64,000 nt of DNA from Acidobacteriota bacterium (GTDB lineage: Bacteria > Acidobacteriota > Holophagae > Holophagales > Holophagaceae). Of the stretch, positions 35,979-43,679 are shown piece by piece. Numbering within the stretch: the first letter of the stretch is position 1; each line of letters opens with the position of its first letter. Position numbers and translations under genes: made by a program. Under the pieces are notes generated by a model that was not told the origin of the DNA, searched no databases, and saw only the letters and a list, made by a program, of their open reading frames with translations. The DNA is taken from positions 140,027 through 204,026 of the forward strand of contig JACPYP010000012.1 of assembly GCA_016195985.1 (NCBI GenBank), in the 5' to 3' direction.

Positions 35979-36563
35979 TCATTTCCGGACCTCTCCCGGA
36001 CCCAGGCCAAGGCGTTTGTTCTCCCTGAGGAGGCCGATGGCTTCAGCGAGCCGCTTGTCGCGGGTGTCTTCGCGCTTGGCGGAGGAAATCCAGCCCACAT
36101 ACCGGCGCTGATGCGATGGAGGCAGCTGCTGGAAGTGGCTCAGTGCCATGGGATCTGTCTGGACGGCGGTGATGAACCAGGCGGGGGGGAACGGTCCGGA
36201 CGGCTCGTTCGAGTCCGTTTGAGCGAATCGGGCCTGATCGAGTGAGGCAAGCCCTGAAGGTGAAAGAAGGCCGGCGGCTTTCAGTTCTTTTGCGAGTGCA
36301 AGGTTGACCGAAGACCATTTCGAAGCCTTGGTGCGCGGGGAGAAGCGCTGTGCGTATTTTTCGTCGTCCATCCGCTGGCGCACGCCGTCGATCCACCCAA
36401 AGCAGATGGCTTCGCACAGGGCATCCCTGTATGTGAATGAGACCTGGCCCAAGCGCGCCTTCGTGAAAACCAGCCAGATTTCCTTCTCTTTGGCGTGATG
36501 ACGCTCGAGCCAGGTGCGCCAGGCTTTGCGGTTTTTGGGTTCAAGGGTGGTTGTCAGCAGCAT
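35979..36563 (-). CDS. YdeI/OmpD-associated family protein
   Basis: 194-residue cytosolic protein with the YdeI pattern: WRTWLERHHAKEKEIWLVFT, then SFTYRDALCEAICFGWIDG and RFSPRTKASKWSSVNLALA. The C-terminal part has the basic helix HQRRYVGWISSAKREDTRDK. Homologues are linked to peptide resistance and envelope phenotypes, but the mechanism is unclear. The start overlaps the end of the lipoprotein gene by 23 bases, so the two are probably co-transcribed. Confidence 0.88.
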   Translation of the reverse strand: MLLTTTLEPKNRKAWRTWLERHHAKEKEIWLVFTKARLGQVSFTYRDALCEAICFGWIDGVRQRMDDEKYAQRFSPRTKASKWSSVNLALAKELKAAGLLSPSGLASLDQARFAQTDSNEPSGPFPPAWFITAVQTDPMALSHFQQLPPSHQRRYVGWISSAKREDTRDKRLAEAIGLLRENKRLGLGPGEVRK

Positions 36564-36885
36564 GATCTGGCCGAACAGAGAGAGGATGTTTGAAGTATGA
36601 GCCGGCCGTGGCCCACTGTTCCGGAAATTCTGAAGCAGCCCGCTCCTGAAACTCGGAAAGGGGAATGCTCTTCCATGAATGCCGGCACTGGTCCGCTGAA
36701 ACAGCCTTCAGCCACATGGTCGGGCCCTTACCGTAAATACCGCCATGAAGGCTGCGGCAGGTCGAGCAGGCGTAGTAAGCCTGGACGATGGGAGGGAATG
36801 GACCGGCGTGGGGATGTCGACCGGGGCTGGCGCAGCCCAGGATCGAGAGGAAAAGAATGATGCCTTTCAAAGGGGTTCTGGCCAT
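36541..36885 (-). CDS. Small hypothetical lipoprotein
   Basis: 114-residue protein starting with MARTPLKGIILFLSILGC; LSILGC is a lipobox with the cysteine at residue 18. The mature part has YYACSTCRSLHGGIYGKGPT, a CxxC with a Gly-rich turn, then a Trp-containing segment. It is probably anchored to a membrane on the periplasmic side. The function is unknown. The start at 36885 is chosen because it gives the signal peptide. Confidence 0.7.
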   Translation of the reverse strand: MARTPLKGIILFLSILGCASPGRHPHAGPFPPIVQAYYACSTCRSLHGGIYGKGPTMWLKAVSADQCRHSWKSIPLSEFQERAASEFPEQWATAGSYFKHPLSVRPDHAADNHP

Positions 36886-36986
36886 GGGTGACCTAAAAAC
36901 GGAGCGGCCGCGCCGGGATGCTTCGCGGAATCGAGAGGGAGCCGAAGGGCCGTCGGGATCCCGGTCAAACGCAGGGTGGCAGGTAC

Positions 36987-37277
36987 TCATCGGAAAAGGC
37001 TGCCCAAGAGGGTGTAGGCAAGGAACCCGCCGACGGCGAGAGCGACCCAGAACCAGGGAGCGAAAAGGACCGGGGTGGATTTGTGCTGGAAGGTGGTGAA
37101 GCGGCTCGCGGGTTGGCCCAGCGAAGGACCTCCCAGAATCCCCATCCAGGAAGGCGTTCCGATGGAGGGCGGAATGCCCGTCGAATCGTCCTTCACGGTG
37201 ACGAGGTGTTCCTCTTGAACCTTGTTGCGAAGAGGAGTCCGGGCTTCGGGCTTGGCTGGATCACCGCCGGTTGTCAT
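36987..37277 (-). CDS. Hypothetical tail-anchored membrane protein
   Basis: 96-residue protein with a polar N-terminus and one TM helix near the C-terminus (PWFWVALAVGGFLAYTLLGS). Not recognised. No strong ribosome site is seen at the ATG at 37277. It could be a small membrane regulator. Confidence rests on the clear helix and on lack of a competing frame. Confidence 0.5.
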   Translation of the reverse strand: MTTGGDPAKPEARTPLRNKVQEEHLVTVKDDSTGIPPSIGTPSWMGILGGPSLGQPASRFTTFQHKSTPVLFAPWFWVALAVGGFLAYTLLGSLFR

Positions 37278-37344
37278 GGCTGAGGCCTAGGGAATGGGAT
37301 TCAGGGGAACGGCTGTTTGCGCCAGGATTCGGTGCAGGGGGCGG

Positions 37345-37863
37345 TCAGGCCCGCTCTGAACGGAGAAGGTCTTCATAGATCGCGAGGTCTCCTGAAGAGA
37401 AGCAGCAGAACACGATTTCCCGGAATCCATCGTGAGCCTTGAGAAAGGATGAAACGGTGCTCACCGCGATTCTAGCTGCCTGATCCACCGGATAGCCATA
37501 GATGCCCGTGCTGATGCTCGGGAAGGCGATGCTTTGGATGCCGTGTCTGGATGCGACTTCGAGGGAGCGCGTGTAGCAGGACGAGAGCCCTTCGGGCTCG
37601 CCGTTCGAGCCACCGCGCCAAACGGGGCCTACTGTGTGAATGATGAACCGGGCGGGCAGTCGATAGCCCTTCGTGAGCTTTGCCTCGCCGACTTTGCAAC
37701 CGCCGAGCAGGCGGCATTCGTGAACCAGCTCCGGGCCTGCGGCCCTGTGGATCGCGCCATCGACCCCGCCACCCCCCAGAAGGGACGAGTTGGCCGCATT
37801 GACAATTGCATCGACCGCCAGTGTGGTGATGTCGGCTTGCTTGGCGCAGATGGACGCAGGCAT
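37345..37863 (-). CDS. Macro-domain O-acetyl-ADP-ribose deacetylase
   Basis: 172-residue macro domain of the YmdB type. The ADP-ribose-binding loops are clear: [20 protein letters not shown] and [17 protein letters not shown]. It removes acetyl groups from O-acetyl-ADP-ribose or hydrolyses ADP-ribosyl marks. Its ATG is 6 bases after the stop of the unknown gene upstream, so the two form an operon. Such a pair could be a modification/reversal module, but the partner is not a recognisable ADP-ribosyltransferase. Confidence 0.92.
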   Translation of the reverse strand: MPASICAKQADITTLAVDAIVNAANSSLLGGGGVDGAIHRAAGPELVHECRLLGGCKVGEAKLTKGYRLPARFIIHTVGPVWRGGSNGEPEGLSSCYTRSLEVASRHGIQSIAFPSISTGIYGYPVDQAARIAVSTVSSFLKAHDGFREIVFCCFSSGDLAIYEDLLRSERA

Positions 37864-37869
37864 GTGAGG

Positions 37870-38382
37870 TCAGGCCGGATGATCCGATGTTTCACGGATT
37901 TCTTTTTCGAGGGCCGCGAACAGAAAACGCAAATAGCTGCTGTCTCCCTGCAGGACACCCAGTTCCGCAAAGGATTTGGCGACCATGGCTCGCTGGTAGG
38001 TTCTTTCCACCAGCTCGTGAAGCTGCTCAAGGTGATTGCAGTATTCCATGTATTTTTCGCGGTTGTTCCACTGCGGCCAGGTTTTCTTGTGGAGCCGGCT
38101 GTCAAAGAAGACCGAAAGCGGGAGACTGCCGGATTCCACCTCATCGAAAGCGCTGGTGGATAATTTGCACAGCATCTGAACGCGTATGTCTTCCTCGTAT
38201 TTCCACCCGTCGTTTACCTCTGACAGAACTTCGGTCAAGAGCATGTTGTTCAGGCGGACTTCCCTCCGGATTCTGTCGCGGACGGCCAAGGTGAGGTTCT
38301 TCGCCTCCGCCGAGCGGCGGAAGGCATCGATGCCCTCTTTGATGAAGATCTCGGCCGGCTTCGTGAACAGATCGAGCAGCAT
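37870..38382 (-). CDS. Unknown helical protein coupled to the macro domain
   Basis: 170-residue soluble protein not recognised by eye. It appears almost fully helical: IFIKEGIDAFRRSAEAKN, VLSEVNDGWKYEEDIRVQML, then HLEQLHELVERTYQRAMVAK. No TM, signal peptide or catalytic motif is visible. It lies 6 bp upstream of the macro-domain gene on the same strand. It could be a substrate, sensor or toxin partner of that enzyme. Confidence 0.7.
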   Translation of the reverse strand: MLLDLFTKPAEIFIKEGIDAFRRSAEAKNLTLAVRDRIRREVRLNNMLLTEVLSEVNDGWKYEEDIRVQMLCKLSTSAFDEVESGSLPLSVFFDSRLHKKTWPQWNNREKYMEYCNHLEQLHELVERTYQRAMVAKSFAELGVLQGDSSYLRFLFAALEKEIRETSDHPA

Positions 38383-38443
38383 GAAGTCACCTGTGGAGCG
38401 GATCGGCGCGGGGAGGTTCGGCGGACCCGGGCTTTGAACGCTG

Positions 38444-38460
38444 GGCCCGGAGCCCGGGCC
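38444..38460. terminator. GC-rich hairpin in the gap before the unknown gene
   Basis: GGCCCGG, loop AGC, CCGGGCC form a perfect short stem in the 243-bp gap 38383-38625. There is no T-tract, so it is only a weak terminator candidate for the minus-strand gene at 38626. Nothing else is seen in the gap. Confidence 0.3.
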
Positions 38461-38625
38461 ACTCCGACGATGACAGAGGCCGGGCTGTTTCTGGACAGGC
38501 CTCCGCGAACGGTGTCGAATGGCGGTGCGAACGGTTACAGCGGACCCATCGGAGAAGAGAGCCTGGGGGCCCGGCGTGCTGCCATCCGGCCCTCGAGTCC
38601 AACCGATGGATGGGGGTGGGCCTGG

Positions 38626-39003
38626 CTATTCGCGGGTCAGCGCTTTGCCCCAGATCTTGATGATCGCAGTGACGTTTCCGGGACGGGTAGCCGTGATCCG
38701 GATGGCGCTGGGAATGAAGCTGTTGCCTTCGTATTCCGGATCAGCTGAGTAGTGGATGGCCTGCTGCTTCTCGACCATGGAGCGGACCGTGTCGAGATCC
38801 ACATCACGCTTCATGTCGAAGGCCGATTGGGGAACGTACACCACATTCAGCGGCACGTCCTGGCCGCCGAGTTCGAGGGGCATGAGCAGCAGCTTTTGCA
38901 GTTTTCCGCGTTGATACAGTGCTTCGGCTTTGGCCAGCGTGTCCACCTTGGAGAAGTCTGGACCGGCAGGCTTCTTGTCTGTCTTCTTCAACCAACCAAA
39001 CAT
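38626..39003 (-). CDS. Hypothetical protein, 125 residues
   Basis: Cytosolic protein with an N-terminal MFGWLKKTDKKPAGPDFSKV and an alpha-beta core (LLLMPLELGGQDVPLNVVYV, then SAIRITATRPGNVTAIIKIW). AAGGAGGACTCCC in front of the ATG is a strong ribosome site, so the gene is real. I do not recognise the family. The 280 bp upstream (39004-39283) show no gene. Confidence 0.75.
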   Translation of the reverse strand: MFGWLKKTDKKPAGPDFSKVDTLAKAEALYQRGKLQKLLLMPLELGGQDVPLNVVYVPQSAFDMKRDVDLDTVRSMVEKQQAIHYSADPEYEGNSFIPSAIRITATRPGNVTAIIKIWGKALTRE

Positions 39004-39283
39004 GGGAGTCCTCCTTGAGTTGGGCCCGTATTGGGACTGTGAGCCTGATGAAACCGTCGCTCGCCTGCACGCGAGACGCGGTAATTGACTGGTTCCTAAG
39101 CGCCGTTATCGGGCGAACCAGGCATGGCCGGGAGCGGACATGACGTTTGAGATTGAACTGGATTGGGGATAGACGGATTATACCGGATCTTGGCGGCGCC
39201 CTGGATAGGGCGTGCCGGAGACGTCGAAGCTGAATCCTGTCTTTGAGCGGGGAGAGGCGGACTGGCCCGTGGCCATGGCCCGG

Positions 39284-39619
39284 CTACTGGGCCTGGTCCG
39301 CCGGCTCGGCGATCAGGGCGCCCCATCGGGTGATGGCCTCCACCACGTGCTGAAATCCGCGGCCCTTGCAGGTCAGTTCGTACTCCACCTTCACGGGGGT
39401 CGTGGGGAGGACGCGGCGCACCAGGAGTCCCTGGCACTCCAATTCCTTCAAACGCGCCGACAGCACTTTCTCCCCGATGCCGGCCACGCGGGTGGCGATT
39501 TCGTTGAATCTCAGGGGCCCTTCCTGAAGGGTCCACAAAATGTGGCCCGTCCAAGGCTTGGCCAGCAGATCGACAGTCGTCCGAAAGAGCTGGCAGCTGA
39601 GGGATTCGGAGGTGTCCAT
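39284..39619 (-). CDS. HxlR family transcriptional regulator
   Basis: 111-residue MarR-like winged-helix regulator of the HxlR group: DLLAKPWTGHILWTLQEGPL, then FNEIATRVAGIGEKVLSARL and the wing ending VEYELTCKGRGF. AAGGA precedes the ATG. HxlR proteins often sense electrophiles through an N-terminal cysteine; one is present at SCQLF (residue 9). No oxidoreductase target is adjacent; the divergent neighbour is a DUF3187 protein. Confidence 0.9.
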   Translation of the reverse strand: MDTSESLSCQLFRTTVDLLAKPWTGHILWTLQEGPLRFNEIATRVAGIGEKVLSARLKELECQGLLVRRVLPTTPVKVEYELTCKGRGFQHVVEAITRWGALIAEPADQAQ

Positions 39620-40002
39620 GAAGGGTCCTTGACCACAGGGGGCATCACAAAGCTATCTCGAAGAAAGTTGCTTGACAAGGGGAAGTCATCGGAACACCAT
39701 TGCTTTCGCTGGGAAATGGGCTTTCCCGGGGATAGCAAAGGGGGGTTTCGTGACTTTCGCCCATTTTTCCAGATCTTTAGGGCAGGACTGGGCCTCCCGG
39801 CACGGCCGCATGAGCCGCGGACCAATCCCTCCCTTCCTCGGCGGCGGATGGTTCCGCCCCTTCGCATTTGAGCCGGTCCAAGCGGACTGAACCCGCCGGG
39901 GCGGTCCCGTCCCGGCCCAACCCTGACCTTCCACCCACAGCCGCCCAGATCCTGATCTGGCAGGGGCGGGACTGCCCGCCCGCGGCGCTCCAGGAGCATC
40001 CC
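39620..40002. other. 383-bp divergent intergenic region
   Basis: No gene can be supported here. It contains a TTGACA near 39673 and, just before the DUF3187 ribosome site, a short hairpin (CCAGATC, loop, GATCTGG around 39947-39961). Control elements for HxlR and DUF3187 must lie here but cannot be fixed by eye. Confidence 0.4.
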
Positions 40003-41073
40003 ATGCGCGCTCTGCTTGCGCTGGCCCTGGGCCTGTCTTTGCAGGCACAGGAGGGGCCCTATCCCGAAATGGGCCCCCTGCCGACTCGAAACATGTTCAC
40101 CCTCCTTCAGGCCCCGATGACGTACCAGCCTGTTTCGCCACGGCCCGTCGGCGAGGGGGCGTGGAACGTCACTTTTTCCCATGTGCGGGCCAACGTGTTC
40201 GAATTCTCGGGCCTGATCAAGGACCACCCGCCCGCCTGGTTCCAGGGCCGCCGGAAGATGGATCGAGCCTCCCTGGAAGCCCTGGCCGCCGAGTATCCCG
40301 ATGCTCCCTTCCTTTTCTACTTCGACGAGGAGATCGCCAGAACCACCCTGCAGGTCCGGCGGGGGCTCACTGATCGCACGGACGTTTGGATGGAGTGGCC
40401 CATGGAGCGCCATGGCGGGGGATACCTCGATTCGGCCATCGAATCCTTCCACCGGACATTCGGGTTCGAGCAGTGGGGGCGCACCGAAACCGCCCGCGAC
40501 CAGGCGGTGGTGGCCACCATCCGCCACGGCCGCCTGGACTTTGTGCGGGAAGGCCCCCAGCCGACGCGGATGCAGGATCCTCTCCTGGGCGTCGTCCACC
40601 AGATCTACCAGGGCAGGGGCTCCGGCATGAGCGTCACCCTGACCGTAAAGCCCCCCCTCGTGACCACCTACGGATCCTACAAGGCCGGTTGGGACGTGGA
40701 GGGCGGGCTTTCCGGATGGTGGGACATCAGTCCGACGCAATCGCTCTACGCAGGGACGGCCTACACCCACCGCGGCCGGGGCAACGCCGCCTATAACGGG
40801 TTGGCCTACACATCTGATCTCGGGGCCCATCTCACCTGGCAGGGGCGGCGCGACAAGGCCGTCCAGCCCTTCGTCCAGCTCTATTTCCTCAGCGGGTTCA
40901 GCACGCCCCAACCCTTCGCCAAGCTCCACGAAGGCAGCCTGCAGCATGACATCGGATGTCATGTCCGCGTGAACCGCCGGTCGACCCTGACCTTCCGCTA
41001 CATCAACAACATCACCCACCACGAGAACACCGACGATGCCTCCTTCGGCATCAGCCTTTCCTGGCGGATCTGA
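40003..41073 (+). CDS. DUF3187 family outer-membrane-like protein
   Basis: 356-residue exported protein of the DUF3187 type. The signal peptide is short (MRALLALALGLSLQAQ) and AGGAG lies 8 bases before the ATG. PLPTRNMFTLLQAPMTYQP and FEFSGLIK, followed by alternating aromatic strands and a C-terminus ending in SLSWRI, suggest a beta-barrel or lipid-exposed fold. The function is unknown. The gene stands alone between the HxlR regulator and the LURP-one gene. Confidence 0.8.
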   Translation: MRALLALALGLSLQAQEGPYPEMGPLPTRNMFTLLQAPMTYQPVSPRPVGEGAWNVTFSHVRANVFEFSGLIKDHPPAWFQGRRKMDRASLEALAAEYPDAPFLFYFDEEIARTTLQVRRGLTDRTDVWMEWPMERHGGGYLDSAIESFHRTFGFEQWGRTETARDQAVVATIRHGRLDFVREGPQPTRMQDPLLGVVHQIYQGRGSGMSVTLTVKPPLVTTYGSYKAGWDVEGGLSGWWDISPTQSLYAGTAYTHRGRGNAAYNGLAYTSDLGAHLTWQGRRDKAVQPFVQLYFLSGFSTPQPFAKLHEGSLQHDIGCHVRVNRRSTLTFRYINNITHHENTDDASFGISLSWRI

Positions 41074-41251
41074 CCGGGAGCCGCTGAGCTTCCATCGGGG
41101 CTTCCCGCATCCAAAAACCCAAAGCTGGATCGGGGATTATCTGGAGCCTGAAGCGACTGGGTAAAACAGCCTGGTGGCATCGCTGGAACTAGCTGATTTT
41201 AGGCTTGTAGTGAATCCATCGCTCTGCTTGAATCGAAGTTTTGGAGGCAGC

Positions 41252-41839
41252 GTGCTGTTCGAACGACAAGCCCTATTCGTCAAGGAGCGTGTGGGGTTCC
41301 TGAAACTCACCGATGTCTATGATCTGTTGGACCCCCAGAACGGGGCCACGCTGGGCCAGGTGCGCGACGAGCCCGGCGGCGCGTTCAAGTACCTCCGCCT
41401 CATCATCAAAAAAGCCTTGCTGCCCACGACCTTCAATGTGTACGAAGGCTCCAATCCCCAGCCCAGCCTGAGCCTCGTCAAGCGCGCCCAGTTTTTCCGC
41501 GCCCGGCTGGAAGTCGTCAGCCAGGGGCGGCCCCTACTGCATCTGCGCGGCAAGCTCTTCAGCCTCCGCGGCTACTACGATGTGCTGGACCCCGCCTCGG
41601 GCCGCGAAATCGCCCAGGTGCGGGGCGATTGGAAGGGGTGGAATTTCCAGCTGCTGACCCCGAACGGCCAGGAAGTGGGAACCATCACCAAGAAGTGGGC
41701 AGGCATGGGCAAGGAACTGTTCACCTCCGCCGACAATTACATCGTCGCGCTCGGCCCCGCCGCAGGCAGCCTCCCCAAGGCCCTGGAAAGCCTGCTGGCC
41801 GTCAGCATCGCCATCGATTCAATCCACAAGGAAAAGTAG
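41252..41839 (+). CDS. LURP-one-related (Tubby/scramblase-like) protein
   Basis: 195-residue protein with the LURP-one/phospholipid scramblase-like beta-barrel pattern. LFERQALFVKERVGFLKLTD and DVLDPASGREIAQVRGDWKG are repeated family elements with buried C-terminal helix (ALESLLAVSIAIDSIHK). GTG at 41252 with GGAGG close upstream fits family starts; the frame is open to 41174. The function in bacteria is unknown; membrane association is possible. Confidence 0.78.
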   Translation: MLFERQALFVKERVGFLKLTDVYDLLDPQNGATLGQVRDEPGGAFKYLRLIIKKALLPTTFNVYEGSNPQPSLSLVKRAQFFRARLEVVSQGRPLLHLRGKLFSLRGYYDVLDPASGREIAQVRGDWKGWNFQLLTPNGQEVGTITKKWAGMGKELFTSADNYIVALGPAAGSLPKALESLLAVSIAIDSIHKEK

Positions 41840-41998
41840 CCGGTCCAGCCTCCGCCCAGCTTCAAGGCCTTCGCGTCTTGGCTGGGCGGAGCCGTTCCCT
41901 CCCCTCTGAACCTGGACAGGCCCAAGGAGCCCGGGAAGCAAGATCTTGAAAAAGCGGGAGCCAGGTGGGACCTGTCCGCGCGTGAATTGCCGGAATCG

Positions 41999-42400
41999 CT
42001 AGGGTGCCGGCTGGGAAACCATGTGGAGCAATCCCCACCCATGCCCGTCCGGGTCGACGAAACTGTGCGTGTACATGAACCCGAAGTCCTCGGGCTTATC
42101 GTAGGTGGCACCTCCGGCCGCAAGGGCCTTCGCAACCAACTCATCCACGCGTTCCCGGCTGTCGCAGCTGAGAGAGATCAGCACTTCGACGGCCTGGCTG
42201 GTATCGCAAATGGCTTTGGGCGTGAACTCGCGGAACTTGGCATGGGTGCCCAACATGACAGAAATCGCATCGTTGATCACGATGCACGCGGCCGTATCGT
42301 CGCTGAATTGCGGGTCGTGGGTGAAGCCGAGCGCCTCGAAGAACGTGATCGACCGGTGGAGATCAGCGACCGGGAGCGTCAAGAAAACCTGATTGATCAT
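41999..42400 (-). CDS. VOC/glyoxalase superfamily protein
   Basis: 133-residue protein of the vicinal oxygen chelate fold. It has MINQVFLTLPVADLHRSITF at the start, ACIVINDAISVMLGTHAKF in the middle and TYDKPEDFGFMYTHSFVDPD then GHGW at the end, giving paired beta-alpha-beta modules. Relatives are lactoylglutathione-lyase-like extradiol or resistance proteins of unknown substrate. GTAAAGGAGATCGGC before the ATG at 42400 is a very good ribosome site. Confidence 0.92.
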   Translation of the reverse strand: MINQVFLTLPVADLHRSITFFEALGFTHDPQFSDDTAACIVINDAISVMLGTHAKFREFTPKAICDTSQAVEVLISLSCDSRERVDELVAKALAAGGATYDKPEDFGFMYTHSFVDPDGHGWGLLHMVSQPAP

Positions 42401-42503
42401 GCCGATCTCCTTTACTTGGATGCGCATGAGGATGGTTTTGCGGGCGGATGAAGGAAATCTGGCGCACGGGCCTGCTCCTAGAGGATGAGCGGAGCCCCTG
42501 TGG

Positions 42504-42920
42504 TCATGATGTAACCCTGGTGTAGGTGAGTACGTGATGGGCCAACAGACCTGAAGTGGAACCGATGGATTCTACCGTTCCGTACGCTGTTCGTTTGCCA
42601 ATCTTCAGGATACGAGCTGTGCACAGGAAGTCTTCCTGGCGACCACTGCGAAGGAAGGCGGTTTTCATGTCCGACGTGACCCACTGTTCCTCTGTTCCAC
42701 GATGGGTCATGATCGCGAGCCACATGGCCACATCGGCGGCCCCCATGACTGTCATCCCACTTACGATGCCTCCTGGGCGCTCAAGGTTGCTGGAAAATGG
42801 GACACGAAGGTTGCACTCACCCAATGCGCACGACTCGACCCTGAATCCGTAAGGCCGAAGGAATGCTGTTCGCTCTATGACTGCAGCGAGTTCAGCGGCG
42901 GAGGTTCGGATGTTTGTCAC
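42504..42920 (-). CDS. PaaI-like hotdog thioesterase
   Basis: 138-residue hotdog-fold protein. VIERTAFLRPYGFRVESCAL then CNLRVPFSSNLERPGGIVSG and ADVAMWLAIMTH match the DUF4442/PaaI thioesterase pattern in which an Asp or Glu after the central helix is catalytic. It would hydrolyse acyl-CoA esters. GTG at 42920 is my choice of start from length; the ribosome site is weak and the frame is open upstream. Confidence 0.75.
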   Translation of the reverse strand: MTNIRTSAAELAAVIERTAFLRPYGFRVESCALGECNLRVPFSSNLERPGGIVSGMTVMGAADVAMWLAIMTHRGTEEQWVTSDMKTAFLRSGRQEDFLCTARILKIGKRTAYGTVESIGSTSGLLAHHVLTYTRVTS

Positions 42921-43050
42921 CGTGAGCAGCCAAAAGAAACCAAACAGCCCCGTCTGCACCGAGGTAATGAACGAAGTCGAGAAAGCAGGGAAATGAGAAC
43001 GGAAAGCAAGGCCGGCGGGGTCCGAATTGAGGGGAAGGTCAGGCGTTAGT

Positions 43051-43473
43051 TTAGCAAACGCTTCGAAGGGTGTTGAGGTGGTTTTGGCATTCCTGAACCC
43101 CTTCATTGACTCTGGACTTCGTATAGAGGCCGTGTGCCTCTTGCCACGATTCGATGGCTCGGCTGGTCTCACCCAAACCCTCATGGACCAGGGCATGGAC
43201 TCGCAGGGCATTTGCAAGGTTAAGCGGGTGGTCTTCGTTCAGAAGCCGGCAGAGCGCTACCGCCTCCACAATGACTTCGTCGGCTTCCATGAAATTGCCC
43301 AGTTCTTGCTGAAGGTCACCAAGGTGCCTCAGTGCGAAGGCCAGCAGGTCGTTCTTCGATGCATCACGAGCCAGTGATGCGGCCAGGCTGTAATCTTTGA
43401 GCGCATCAGAAAGCCTTCCTGAACGGCGAGCTTCACGTGCACGGGCGACGGCCTTCTCGAATTCCGCGGTCAT
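43051..43473 (-). CDS. TPR-repeat protein
   Basis: 140-residue helical repeat protein: AREARRSGRLSDALKDYSLA, LLAFALRHLGDLQQELGNFM then ANALRVHALVHEGLGETSRA are consecutive TPR-like units of the kind used for protein binding. GTGGAGG precedes the ATG at 43473. It lies 130 bp upstream of the thioesterase gene. The binding partner is unknown. Confidence 0.8.
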   Translation of the reverse strand: MTAEFEKAVARAREARRSGRLSDALKDYSLAASLARDASKNDLLAFALRHLGDLQQELGNFMEADEVIVEAVALCRLLNEDHPLNLANALRVHALVHEGLGETSRAIESWQEAHGLYTKSRVNEGVQECQNHLNTLRSVC

Positions 43474-43679
43474 GTTGGCCTCCACAGATGCCTAACAATA
43501 AGGCTACCTGAACGCTTGTGGCATCAATCTGACCGCATGGCGATGAGGGCTAATGGGCTTGATTCCGACCACGAATGCCAAGAGGGGGTTGGGCATTGTG
43601 ACGGTTCGAGGTTGATTTTTCACCGCGAAGTCACCAGATGGGCCTCAGCTGATGCAGGCATTCTGACGAAAACGGAGTC

